Source: DATKRB01 sp963794215
Lineage (GTDB): Bacteria; Actinomycetota; Acidimicrobiia; Acidimicrobiales; RAAP-2
NCBI GenBank assembly: GCA_963794215.1
Contig: CAWCCQ010000001.1
Span: forward strand, 1,116,001-1,180,000
Direction of reading: 5' to 3'
DNA: 64,000 nucleotides
The translations under genes were made by a program, and so were the position numbers. The notes below the pieces were generated by a model. That model saw nothing but the letters and a program-made list of their open reading frames with translations, was not told where the DNA came from and did no database searches. Shown here in pieces: positions 26,897 to 35,846 of the stretch; the first letter of the stretch is position 1, and each line of letters begins with the position of its first letter.

Positions 26897-27712
26897 TCAG
26901 GTTGCGACGACGTACCCGCTCGCCACGGCCGGGCCGCTGGGCCTGCTCGCACCCACTGCCGGCTCGATGGTCACCGCCATGGCGCTCGGGCGGCGTGAGG
27001 CCACGGTGAAGGTGGCCACCGTGGGGTGGGAGCCGAGCAGTCCGGCCGAGATCGGTCGACCCTCGATGATCGCCCAAAGCTGGTAGGTCTCGCCCGCAGG
27101 CAGCCTCGGCATGGTCGAGTCGATCATGTACCCCCGGCCGTCGGGGAGCATGACCAGGGTGGCCAGCTGGGCACCGCCGACCGAGCGCAGCCGGACCGTC
27201 GTGTGCCCAGGCGCGGCCAGGGCTGCTTGCACCGCAGCGTTGTCGGCGGTTCCTGACAACGCGCTCTGCAAGGTCCCGATGCGCTCGTGGGCTGACCACG
27301 CATTCACCGACAGCACCGCGATCACCGCGATCGCCGCTGCCACGGCCGCAGTGGTCAGCCAGCGCCGCACCCTATGGGCCCGCGCTCCGCCGGGGCGCTC
27401 GGACCAGGTGGCCACTCGTCCCGACTCCGCGGTCCCTGGCCGAGCAGGCAAATCCGGAGGTTCCTCGACACCGTGCCTCGGCGCGCGCTCGAGCCGCTCG
27501 GCGATCCGATCCCATAGGTCCGCTGGCAGGATCTCGACCGAGTTGCCGAGAGCACCCGCCACCTCGCGGTGCTGATCGAGCTCGGCCCGGCAGCGGGGGC
27601 AGGTCATCAGGTGCCGTTCGAGCGCGGCAGCCTCGTCGGCCTCGACGGCGTCGAGTGCGTAGGCACCGAGCAGGCCTTCGAGCACGTCGTGCTCCTGTTC
27701 GAAGCTCGTCAT
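26897..27712 (-). CDS. Anti-sigma factor with zinc-binding N-terminus and RskA-type C-domain
   Basis: The 271-residue protein starts at ATG 27712 (MTSFEQEHDVLEGLL), overlapping the sigma gene stop by 4 bases. An anti-sigma zinc site is visible as ERHLMTCPRCRAEL (H-x3-C-x2-C). A membrane helix is near residue 120 (WLTTAAVAAAIAVIAVLSV). The outer domain has LPAGETYQLWAIIEGRPISAGLL, a mark of RskA/SigK-type anti-sigma proteins. It probably holds the partner ECF factor inactive at the membrane until proteolysis. Confidence 0.87.
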   Translation of the reverse strand: MTSFEQEHDVLEGLLGAYALDAVEADEAAALERHLMTCPRCRAELDQHREVAGALGNSVEILPADLWDRIAERLERAPRHGVEEPPDLPARPGTAESGRVATWSERPGGARAHRVRRWLTTAAVAAAIAVIAVLSVNAWSAHERIGTLQSALSGTADNAAVQAALAAPGHTTVRLRSVGGAQLATLVMLPDGRGYMIDSTMPRLPAGETYQLWAIIEGRPISAGLLGSHPTVATFTVASRRPSAMAVTIEPAVGASRPSGPAVASGYVVAT

Positions 27713-28284
27713 GGCTCGACCGTCTCCATCCCGGCGTCGTTCAAGGCCGCCCGCATCCGCCGAAGCCCGTTGCGGATCCGGCTCTTGATCGTGCCCTCGG
27801 GTTGGGCCAGCAGAACCGCCACCTCGCGGTAGGTGTGTCCCTCGAAGTAGGCGAGCTCGATGGCCGACCGCTCGTCGGGAGGGAGGGAGGAGACGGCCCG
27901 GGTCACCTGGTCGGCCACCGAGAGGTCCCACACCTCGCGCTGGAGGTCATAACCACCGTTGGCGGTCGCCCACGCGTCACGCTCCTCCCGTCGGGCCCGA
28001 GCCACCCTCGAGCGGACCAGGTCGACGGCCCGCCCGTGGGCCTGGGCGAGCAGAAAGGCGCGGAGCGAGCCACGGACCGAGTCGAAACGCTCGGGCTGGT
28101 GCCAGAGACGGACGAAGACCTCTTGGGCCACGTCCTCGGCATCGCCGGCGTCCCCGGTCACACGCCGGGCCAACCCGAAGACAGCTCCGCCATGGCGCCG
28201 GTAGGCCTCGGCCAGGGCGTCGTCGCGGAAGCGAGCGATGGCGACGACCAGCTGTGCGTCGCTGAGCTCGCTCAGAGGTTCCAT
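27709..28284 (-). CDS. ECF RNA polymerase sigma factor
   Basis: The 191-residue protein has region 2 (LAEAYRRHGGAVFGLARRVTGDAGDAEDVAQEVFVRLWHQ) and region 4 (LPPDERSAIELAYFEGHTYREVAVLLAQPEGTIKSRIRNGLRRMR), typical of SigK/SigL-like group 4 factors. It is coupled with its anti-sigma gene by ATGA. The promoter lies in the 122 bases shared with the divergent ferritin-like gene, a likely regulon member. Confidence 0.9.
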   Translation of the reverse strand: MEPLSELSDAQLVVAIARFRDDALAEAYRRHGGAVFGLARRVTGDAGDAEDVAQEVFVRLWHQPERFDSVRGSLRAFLLAQAHGRAVDLVRSRVARARREERDAWATANGGYDLQREVWDLSVADQVTRAVSSLPPDERSAIELAYFEGHTYREVAVLLAQPEGTIKSRIRNGLRRMRAALNDAGMETVEP

Positions 28285-28406
28285 CCGACCATCCTTCGGT
28301 GCCAGACGCTTGCCGGATCACAATTGACCCGATCGCGATTGTGGGGTGCTCGCCGGCATCTGCGGGGACGACATCCGACGGCGGCTTGGGAGAACAGGAG
28401 TTGACC

Positions 28407-29259
28407 ATGGCTACCATCCTCGCTACCTACGAGCAGCGAGCCGGACGGTTGGACACCGCGGGCATCGACTTCGACGCGTTCTTGGACCAGCCGCTGTCCC
28501 CCGCCGCCCTGCGATGCCTGCGCTACATGCACGACGTCGAGCACCACACGATCTGCTACCTGCGCAACTTGCTCGTGACCCCCGCCCACCGCGACCCCGA
28601 GGTCACCTCGTTCCTGTCCTGCTGGGTGTTCGAGGAGCTCTGGCACGGCGAGGCGATCGGCCGCGTCCTGGCGGCACACGACGAGCCCGCCGGCGCTCGG
28701 CGGATCGCCCCCTTGCGACACCGCCGCCGTTGGCGCGACCCGGTGGGTACGGCCGCCCATGTGGGAGCGTCCTCGTTGGCCGGTGCTTCCTTCCTGGCGC
28801 TGCAGATGGCTTGGGGCGCCGTCAACGAATGGACCACCCAGGCCGGATACGGTCGCCTGGCGGGCATCGAGAACCATCCCGTGTTGACCGACCTGCTCGG
28901 TCTGATCATGCGCCAAGAAGGTCGCCACATCGACTTCTACGTCTCGCAGGCCACCACGCGGCTGGCCGCCAGCCCGGGCGCTCGCCGGCTGGCGCGCGCT
29001 GCCCTGGGCCGCCTGTGGCGACCGGTCGGCTCGGGGGTGATGCCCGACACCGAGGTGGCGTTCCTGATCGCGCGATCTCTTCGCCGACGAGCGGGGTCAG
29101 GCTGTCACCGAGCGCATCGACCGGCGGGTCGACCGGCTGCCGGGCCTGGGCGACCTCCACCTCATGGCCAACGCCGTGCAGCGATCGTCGGCGCCTAGCC
29201 CGACCCACGTGGCCCGACGATCGTCTGTGGGCTCACTCCCGTTGACTCGCTCCGCCTGA
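28407..29259 (+). CDS. Ferritin-like diiron protein, frame break near 3' end
   Basis: Read from ATG 28407 behind AGGAG. Helical protein with possible metal ligands DVEHHTICYL, SCWVFEELWHGEAIGRVL (ExxH) and RQEGRHIDFYVSQA, similar to the four-helix acyl-ACP desaturase/ferritin-like group. At about 29070-29078 one surplus base breaks the frame; when skipped the chain continues as RDLFADERGQAVTERIDRRVDRLPGL and stops at 29259. The length, 853 bases, is not a multiple of three. Being divergent from the ECF sigma gene it may belong to its regulon. Enzymatic role is inferred only. Confidence 0.7.
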
Positions 29260-30334
29260 CTCGTCGGCGGTCGTGAGTAGGGCCGCCAGCACCGCCCGGG
29301 CTCGATCGAGGGCACCCCGCTCGACACGTTCGTCGGGGTGGTGGGCCAGCAACGGGTCGCCCGGCCCGAAGTTGGCCGCCGGAACACCGTGGGCCCAGAA
29401 GCTGGCCACGTCGGTCCATCCCACTTTGGCCCGTGCCGGCTCGCCGGTGGCGGCGACGAGGGCGGCGAGCAGCGGGTGGTCCAGCGCGGGCGGCGCACCG
29501 TCGGCCACTTCGACGACCCTCAGGCTGTCAGACAGGCGATCGTCGAACAGGCCATCGAGGAGGCTCTCGAGGACTTTGGTCGCGCGCTCGGCATCCCGAT
29601 CGGGCGCGTACCGGTAGTTGACGGTGAGCGCGGTGGCGTCGGGCACCACGTTGCTGGCCACCCCACCCTCGATCGCCACGGCCTGGAGCTGCTCGACGTA
29701 CTCACAACCGTCGAGCACCACCGATCGACCTTCCCAGCCGCGCCACCCGGTCCAGCACCGGAGCGAGACGATGGATGGCGTTGCAGCCGGTGAAGGGGCG
29801 GGCCGTGTGTGCCCTGACCCCACCCAGCGCGATCACCGCCCGCAGGGTCCCCTGACAGCCGGCTTCGACCCGACAATCGGTCGGCTCCCCCAAGATGGCC
29901 ACGTCGCCGGCCAGCAGATCAGGTCGCTCTCGCCACAGTTGCTCGAGCCCGCTCTGGTCGCGGGCCACCTCCTCGCAGCTGTAGAAGCACCAAGTGACGT
30001 CCACCGAGAGCTCCTCCAGGGTGCGGGCCAGGTCGAGCATCACCGCCAGGCCGCCCTTCATGTCGGCCGCACCGACCCCCCACAGCACGTCGCCGTCGGG
30101 GGTGACACCCGGGCGAGCGGGGACCACTGTGTCCAGATGGCCGGCCAGGACCACTCGCTGGGGTCGACCCAGGTGGGTACGGGCGACGACATTGTCCGCG
30201 ACCCGGTCGATCGACAGCCACTCGCAACCCTCGAGCTCGGCGACGACGCGGGCAGCCAAGGCCTGTTCGTGGTGGCTGGTCGAGGGGATCTCCACCAGCT
30301 CCTGGGTGAGGGCAAGCAGGTCGGTCACGCTCAC
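29233..30334 (-). CDS. dapE: Succinyl-diaminopimelate desuccinylase, frame break
   Basis: M20 peptidase-fold enzyme. The N-terminal part has LVEIPSTSHHEQAL, VLAGHLDTVVPA (metal site HxD), GVGAADMKGGLAVML and SCEEVARDQSGL. At about 29740 one surplus base breaks the frame; the rest reads GWEGRSVVLDGCEYVEQLQAV, RYAPDRDAERA, WTDVASFWAHGVPAANFGPGD and ends at 29233. It removes succinate from N-succinyl-LL-diaminopimelate on the way to meso-DAP and lysine. It overlaps dapD by 4 bases. The interruption is probably a sequence error, since the whole family profile is present. Confidence 0.85.
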
Positions 30335-31155
30335 GTGGCGACGCCGTGCTCACGCAGGATCTCGTTGAGCTGGGCCTTGTCGTGACGCTGCCCTTCGGTG
30401 AGGTGTCGGATGACGAGCACACACGGAAGGTAGAACTCGCCTCCGGGGTAGGTACGCGCCCGGCTGGCCGACACCGCGACCGACCAAGGCGGGACGACGC
30501 CACGACCGAGCTCCTCGCCCGACGCCGCGTCGATCACCGGGATGCTCGGGTTGAGGATGGTCCCCTCGCCCAGCACGGCGCCGTCGCCCACCCGGGCGCC
30601 CTGGGTGATCATGCAACGACTCCCGATGAGGGCATCGTCGCCCACTATCACCGGCGTGGCGTTCGGCGGCTCGAGGACGCCGCCGATGCCCACACCGCCC
30701 GACAGGTGCACCCGGGCCCCGATCTGCGCGCAGGACCCCACGGTCGCCCAGGTGTCGACCATGGTGTCGGGGCCGACCCAGGCCCCGATGTTCACGTAGC
30801 TGGGCATGAGGATCACGCCTGGGGATAGGAAGGACCCCCAGCGGGCGGAGGCCCCGGGGACCACCCGAACCCCCGCTGCGCCGTAGTCGTGCTTGAGAGG
30901 AAGCTTGTCGGCGAACTCGAAGGGACCCACGTCGATCGTCGAGATGGCCCGCAGGCGGAAGTAGAGCAGGATGGCCTGCTTCAGCCACTCGTGGACGACC
31001 ACCTCCCCCGCCGGGTCGAGCTCGGCCACCCGGGCCTCGCCGCGGTCGAGCAGGCCAACGGCCTCTTCCACCGCGCCCAACGCGTCCACATCATTCGGGG
31101 AGAGGGAACCGATGGTCCCCCACAGTTGCTCGATTGTTGCCTGTAGGTCAGCCAC
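30331..31155 (-). CDS. dapD: Tetrahydrodipicolinate N-succinyltransferase
   Basis: The 274-residue protein is read from GTG 31155 (VADLQATIEQLWGT), as an upstream frame in the same phase is unrelated. Left-handed beta-helix hexapeptides are visible: ARWGSFLSPGVILMPSYVNIGAWVG, TWATVGSCAQIGARVHLSGGVGIGG and GDDALIGSRCMITQGARVGDG. The C-terminus contains RTYPGGEFYLPCVLVIR. It matches the standard DapD of about 275 residues. It is the second step of the succinylase DAP branch, upstream of dapE in the same operon. Confidence 0.93.
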   Translation of the reverse strand: MADLQATIEQLWGTIGSLSPNDVDALGAVEEAVGLLDRGEARVAELDPAGEVVVHEWLKQAILLYFRLRAISTIDVGPFEFADKLPLKHDYGAAGVRVVPGASARWGSFLSPGVILMPSYVNIGAWVGPDTMVDTWATVGSCAQIGARVHLSGGVGIGGVLEPPNATPVIVGDDALIGSRCMITQGARVGDGAVLGEGTILNPSIPVIDAASGEELGRGVVPPWSVAVSASRARTYPGGEFYLPCVLVIRHLTEGQRHDKAQLNEILREHGVAT

Positions 31156-31215
31156 CTCACGATGGTAGTGGAGCTGATCCGGCGCGCAGCGGCCCCCACG
31201 TGCTGGAATGAGGCG

Positions 31216-31878
31216 GTGAGTGGGGTCGTGACCATCTCGGCGTCCTTTGGCGCTGGCGGCAACGTGATCGGCCCGGCCGTAGCCAAGCGCCTCGGTATCC
31301 CGTTCTTCGACCGTGCGGTGCCGGCGGCCGTGGCCCGAAGCTTGTCCGTGCCCATGGACAGCGCGCTCGTCTACGACGAGAAGGCACCCTCCGCCCTGCA
31401 CCGTCTAGCCCGGGCCTTCGCGTACGCCTCGACCCCACTCGGTCCCCAGCCGCTCGAGGAGGGGGTCGAGGACCCGGACCGGTTCCGCCAGGAGACCGAG
31501 CGCATCTTGAACAACATCGCCGACACCAGCGGCGGCGTGGTGCTCGGCCGGGCCGGGATGGTCGTCCTGCGGGCGCGGCCCGACGTGCTGCGGGTCCGGC
31601 TCGACGGTCCCGTCGAGGCCCGTATCGCCCACGTGATCGCCACCGACCAGATGGACGAGGCCCAGGCACGGACCATGCAACGCGACATTGACGGAGCCCG
31701 CGAGGCCTACGCACGCGCCTTCTACCGGGCCCATCAGGGCGACCCCGAGCTCTACCAGGTCATCTTGGAGACGACGTCACTCGGGGTGGAGGTGGCCACC
31801 GACGCCATCGTCGCCATCGCCCGCCGGCATCTGGCCTGCTGGCTCCCATCCGAGGAGCCGGTCGAGCCGAGCCCCTGA
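31216..31878 (+). CDS. Cytidylate kinase-like family protein
   Basis: This 220-residue protein starts at GTG 31216 (VSGVVTISASFGAGGNVIG). ASFGAGGNVIGPAVAKRLGIPFFDRAV takes the place of the P-loop of the cytidylate-kinase-like family. Later parts are GGVVLGRAGMVVL, VRLDGPVEARIAHVI and MQRDIDGAREAYARAFY. Members of this family are not proven CMP kinases and are often of unknown role. It is divergent from dapD and convergent with dapC. Confidence 0.75.
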   Translation: MSGVVTISASFGAGGNVIGPAVAKRLGIPFFDRAVPAAVARSLSVPMDSALVYDEKAPSALHRLARAFAYASTPLGPQPLEEGVEDPDRFRQETERILNNIADTSGGVVLGRAGMVVLRARPDVLRVRLDGPVEARIAHVIATDQMDEAQARTMQRDIDGAREAYARAFYRAHQGDPELYQVILETTSLGVEVATDAIVAIARRHLACWLPSEEPVEPSP

Positions 31879-31899
31879 GGCACGGGCTTCAGGGCCTCG

Positions 31900-33036
31900 T
31901 CACCACCCAGCGCCGGCGAGCCGCTCGGCCACGAGCTCGAGGCGAGGCATCGGCTGGACCACCGCCACCCGCACGTGTCCCCGGCCGCCCGCGGCGGCCT
32001 CGCCGTAGAGGTCACCGGGACTCACCAACAGGCCCGCCACCTTGGCCAGGTCCGACGTGAGCGCCCAGGCGTCGTCCCAACGCTCGGGCACTGGCACCCA
32101 CAGATAGAAGCCACCGGCGGGTAGGGCAACCGGGCACCCGATGGAGCCGAGCATCCCGGCCACGAAGACCAAACGCTCCTGGTAGCGACGGCGTTGGAGC
32201 TCGACGTGCTCGTCGTCGGCCAACGCGATCGCCGACGCGGCCTGCACCGGGCCCGGCACCATCAGCCCGGCGTGCTGACGCACGTCGCGCAGGTACCTGA
32301 CGAGATCGGCGTCACCGGCGTAGAACCCTGAGCGCAGCCCGGCAAGATTGGACCGCTTGGACAGCGAGTGCACGGCGACCACGCCCTGGCTCCCGTGCTC
32401 GAGAACCGAGGCGGGTGGGCCGTCCCAGGTGAACTCGCAGTAGCACTCGTCGGAGAAGACCGGCACACTCCGCTCGCGTCCCCAGCGGGCCAAGGCTCCG
32501 AGGTCGGTGCGCCCTCCCGCCGGGTTCGAAGGCGAGTTGGCCCAGATCATGATCGCCCGCGCCGCATCGAGCGGGTCGACATGCTCGAGGGCGAGGCCGT
32601 TGCCCTCCGGGTCGGCCGGTGGCATCGGCACGGCTCGGCATCCAGCCAGCTCGGCTCCCATCGCGTAGGTCGGGTAGGACACGGCCGGATAGAGCACGGT
32701 GTCGCGGGATGGGTCCCGTAGGTGCAACAGATGCGCGGTCGAGGCGACGAACTCCTTGGTCCCAACACACGCTGCCACCGCCGAGGGATCGATCTCCACG
32801 TCGAACCGGCGTCGCAGCCATTCCGCCGCGGCCCGCCGGAGGGCCGGTCCGCCCGCCGAGGAGGGGTACCCGCGCTCGGTGCCCGACACCGCAAGGGCAC
32901 GGGCCACCGCGGCGGGTGGAGGGTCGCACGGCGTACCCACCGAACAGTCGACCACGCCGCCAGGCAGCAGCTCGGCCTCGGCTCGGAGGGCGTCGAGGCG
33001 GTCGTAGGGGTACGGCGGTGGCACGAATCCGCTCAT
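31900..33036 (-). CDS. dapC: Succinyldiaminopimelate transaminase (class I/II aminotransferase)
   Basis: The 378-residue protein, from ATG 33036 (MSGFVPPPYPYDRLDAL), is PLP-dependent fold type I. It has DCSVGTPCDPPP, CVGTKEFVAS, YPAVSYPTYAMGAELAG, ANSPSNPAG, FSDECYCEFTW, and Schiff-base lysine SLSKRSNLAGLRSGF. The arginine for carboxylate binding is near the end (HVRVAVVQP). Actinobacterial DapC has this form. It catalyses formation of N-succinyl-DAP between DapD and DapE, whose genes lie ~750 bp away on the same strand, separated by the kinase-like gene on the other strand. Confidence 0.87.
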   Translation of the reverse strand: MSGFVPPPYPYDRLDALRAEAELLPGGVVDCSVGTPCDPPPAAVARALAVSGTERGYPSSAGGPALRRAAAEWLRRRFDVEIDPSAVAACVGTKEFVASTAHLLHLRDPSRDTVLYPAVSYPTYAMGAELAGCRAVPMPPADPEGNGLALEHVDPLDAARAIMIWANSPSNPAGGRTDLGALARWGRERSVPVFSDECYCEFTWDGPPASVLEHGSQGVVAVHSLSKRSNLAGLRSGFYAGDADLVRYLRDVRQHAGLMVPGPVQAASAIALADDEHVELQRRRYQERLVFVAGMLGSIGCPVALPAGGFYLWVPVPERWDDAWALTSDLAKVAGLLVSPGDLYGEAAAGGRGHVRVAVVQPMPRLELVAERLAGAGW

Positions 33037-33234
33037 CGTCGGGGTCGTTCCTGCCACGCAGCAGGAGGCTACCTTGCGTCGTGCCCGGCGACACGCACCC
33101 GGCGCCCGGCGAGTCACGCGGCGGGGCGCCCTCGACTAGAACGGTGTAGTCCGGCCGTCTGGGCCGGAGGCAGCGCCACCAGGAGCCACACGTTGGGTCG
33201 CAAGAACCACCGAGGGAACCGCCGCCGGGTACCG

Positions 33235-33600
33235 ATGGAGCCGAAGAACAACCCTCGACGGCCCACAGCGCCACGCGAGCGACTACCGCTGCTCGACGAC
33301 ATCGAGCCGCCCGATGACGCGCTGTTTACCGCCGGTCCGACCTACAACGTCATCGTGTCCTCACACGCGGCTCGCCAGCTCGACGACCTCGGAGCGCCGG
33401 CGCATGCGGCGTTGCGCTACCTCCAAGAGGCCCCCCGCGAGGAGCTGACGTGGACCGCGCAACCCATGCCGGCCCAGCGTGGGCGCGAGGTGTGGCTGCT
33501 CGGCGCCGGACCGGTCCGGGTCCTGTTCGACGTCGAAGAGGACGACCTCACGGTGCAAGGGTTCGGGCTCCAGCCCCATCGACGCTCCTTTGGGTGGTAA
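33235..33600 (+). CDS. Hypothetical protein, RelE/ParE-like C-terminus
   Basis: This 121-residue protein starts at ATG 33235 (MEPKNNPRRPTAPRER). After a basic leader and DDIEPPDDALFTAGP, the last ~85 residues read YNVIVSSHAARQLDDLG, HAALRYLQEAPREELTW, GREVWLLGAGPVRVLFDVEEDDLTVQGFGLQPHRR. Strand-helix-strand spacing with VRVLFDVEEDDLTV recalls the RelE/ParE toxin fold, but no antitoxin partner is adjacent. The family is not certain. Confidence 0.5.
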   Translation: MEPKNNPRRPTAPRERLPLLDDIEPPDDALFTAGPTYNVIVSSHAARQLDDLGAPAHAALRYLQEAPREELTWTAQPMPAQRGREVWLLGAGPVRVLFDVEEDDLTVQGFGLQPHRRSFGW

Positions 33601-33622
33601 CTCGTCGGGACCGGGTAGGCCG

Positions 33623-34904
33623 TCAGGATGCGGCCACCACGTACTGACTGAAGCGGGCCCGCCCCGCCGCGTCCAATACCACCTGCAGGGTGGCGCCGTG
33701 CTCACCAGCCTGCTGATCGACCACCTCGCCCTCTCGGTGCACCGCCGCCAGCACGTCGCCTCGGGCCCACGGGATGCTGAGCGCCACCACCCGGTCCGAC
33801 ACCCGGAGGCGGTCCCCGACCGCCCGCAGGAGTTCGTCGATGCCGTCGCCGGTGCGCGCCGAGACGCACACGGCGCCTTCGATCTCCTCGGCCAGACGCC
33901 GGGCCTCGGTGGACTGGTCGGACTTGTTGACCACGACGAGCTCGGGGACGTCGCTCGCATCGATCTCGGCCAGGACGTCACGAACGGCCTCCATCTGTCC
34001 GCGGGTCGGGGGCCGAGCCGTCGACCACGTGGACCACCAGGTCCGACAGCCGGACCGAGTCCAAGGTGGACCGGAACGCTTCGACCAGCTGGTGGGGAAG
34101 CTTGCGGACGAACCCCACGGTGTCGGTCACCAGCACGGTCTCACCGCCGGGCAGGGCGAGCTGGCGAGTCCGGGGGTCGAGCGTGACGAAGAGCCGGTCC
34201 TCGGCGGGGACCCCGGCATCGGTCAACCGGTTGAGAAGCGTCGACTTTCCAGCATTCGTGTAGCCCACCAGCGCGAGCTCACGGTGACGTCCGCGGGCTC
34301 GTGACCGACGCTGGACCCCACGCGTGCGATCGACCGCCCGCAGGTCGGCCTCGAGGCGATGCATCCGACGCACGAGGCGGCGACGGTCGACCTCCAGCTG
34401 GGTCTCGCCGGGTCCCCGGGTCCCGATTCCACCAGCCTGTTGGCTGAGGCTGGTGCCCCGACCCCGCAGGCGGGGCAACCGGTAGCGCAGCAGCGCCAGC
34501 TCGACCTGCGCCTTGCCCTCGGGGCTCCGCGCGTTCTGGGCGAAGATGTCGAGGATCACCGCCGTGCGGTCGATGGCCGTACGACCCAGCATCGCCTGGA
34601 GGTTGCGCTGCTGGGCGGGCGTCAGGTCCTCGTCGAACACCACCGTGTCGGCATCGACCGAGGCGGAGAGCTCGCCCAGCTCGCGGGCTTTGCCCTTCCC
34701 GATAAAGGTCGCCGGGTCGGGATGGTCCCGCCGCTGGACGACCCGGGCCACCACGTCAGCGCCCGCGGTGTCGACCAAAAGGGCCAGCTCGTCGAGCGCT
34801 GCGTCCACATCCTCGGCCAAGTTACCGGGGAAGGCCACGCCGACCAGGACGATCCGCTCGCGAAACGAGCGGTCGATCAGGGTGCCCGGAAGTGTCGGGT
34901 TCAC
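33623..34904 (-). CDS. hflX: GTPase HflX, frame break
   Basis: The N-terminal domain reads ERIVLVGVAFPGNLAEDVDAALDELALLVDTAGA and FIGKGKARELGEL, then VVFDEDLTPAQQRNLQ and GPGETQLEVDRRRL, all HflX marks. The G domain follows with VGYTNAGKSTLLNRLT (G1) and TDTVGFVRKLPHQL (G3). At about 34007 one base is surplus (or two are missing), and then GQMEAVRDVLAEI, VVNKSDQ (G4) and VCVSARTGDGIDELL complete the fold to 33623. HflX splits stalled 70S ribosomes. Coding length is 1282 bases, not a multiple of three. It follows dapF. Confidence 0.88.
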
Positions 34905-34964
34905 CGTGGCGGGCCACCTGTGGTGAAGAGCTGCACGGACCTCAATGCCGCTCGTCGTGCGCCG

Positions 34965-35846
34965 TCACGAAGACAGCCACATTGGGTCGAGCGTGATGTC
35001 GGCCACCTTGTGGGTGGGCCCGGCGAGGCGCGCCGCGCTGCCCGAGGACTCGTCACCACGCGTGCCCTCGCCGAGCACGACTTCGAGTACCCCGCCCGGA
35101 TTGCGCACGCTGACCGTCGAACCGGTGAGCCCCCATGCCCGAGCCGCCGCTGCCGCGGCGACGCTGCCGGTGCCGCACGCGCGCGTCTCACCCACGCCCC
35201 GCTCCCACACCCGCATCACCAGTTCGCCTCGGGCGCCGATGGCCACGAACTCGACGTTGAGCCCACCTGGGACCGCGGCGGAGATACGCGATCCGAGCGA
35301 TCCCACGTCGAGCGCGTCGGGGTCCTCGTGGAGCACCACCAAGTGCGGGTTGCCTACGTCCACACGCCGAGCGGGGCCCTGGCCGACCAGGGAGACCTCG
35401 TGCGCGCCGAGCGTCGCCAGCCCCATGTCCACGCTGGCCCACCCGGTGCCCGGCGCCACGCTGCGGTACTCGACAGTCCGCACTCCCGCGCCGGTGGCCA
35501 CGGTGAACGATGGTGCCTCGACGACACCCGCGTCCACTGCCGCCTGGGCCACGCAACGAATACCGTTCCCGCTCATCTCGGCCACGCCGCCGTCCGCGTT
35601 GCGCAGCTCCATCGACAGATCGCTGCCGACGCCGGGCCCGATCCGCAGCACCCCATCGGCCCCGAGGCCGCACCGTCGATCGCACAGCGCGGTGACCAAC
35701 GACGCCGACAGCGTGAGCTCGTCGTCCATGTCCAAGACGACGAGAAAGTCGTTGCCGGCGCCATGATGCTTCGACATCCGCAGCGACGTGAGCGCCGCTC
35801 GGCGTCCGTTGTGCACGGCCATCCCCACAGTCTCGCGGCTCAGCAT
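34965..35846 (-). CDS. dapF: Diaminopimelate epimerase
   Basis: DapF has KHHGAGNDFLVVLDM, then ELRNADGGVAEMSGNGIRCVAQ with the first active cysteine in GNGIRC, and later GVGETRACGTGSVAAAAA with the second. GNPHLVV is the substrate loop. ATG 35846 was chosen because it overlaps the miaA stop (ATGCTGA); MAVHNG at 35822 and MSKHHG at 35777 are alternatives, the last agreeing best with the usual start of the family. It interconverts LL- and meso-diaminopimelate. Confidence 0.92.
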   Translation of the reverse strand: MLSRETVGMAVHNGRRAALTSLRMSKHHGAGNDFLVVLDMDDELTLSASLVTALCDRRCGLGADGVLRIGPGVGSDLSMELRNADGGVAEMSGNGIRCVAQAAVDAGVVEAPSFTVATGAGVRTVEYRSVAPGTGWASVDMGLATLGAHEVSLVGQGPARRVDVGNPHLVVLHEDPDALDVGSLGSRISAAVPGGLNVEFVAIGARGELVMRVWERGVGETRACGTGSVAAAAAARAWGLTGSTVSVRNPGGVLEVVLGEGTRGDESSGSAARLAGPTHKVADITLDPMWLSS

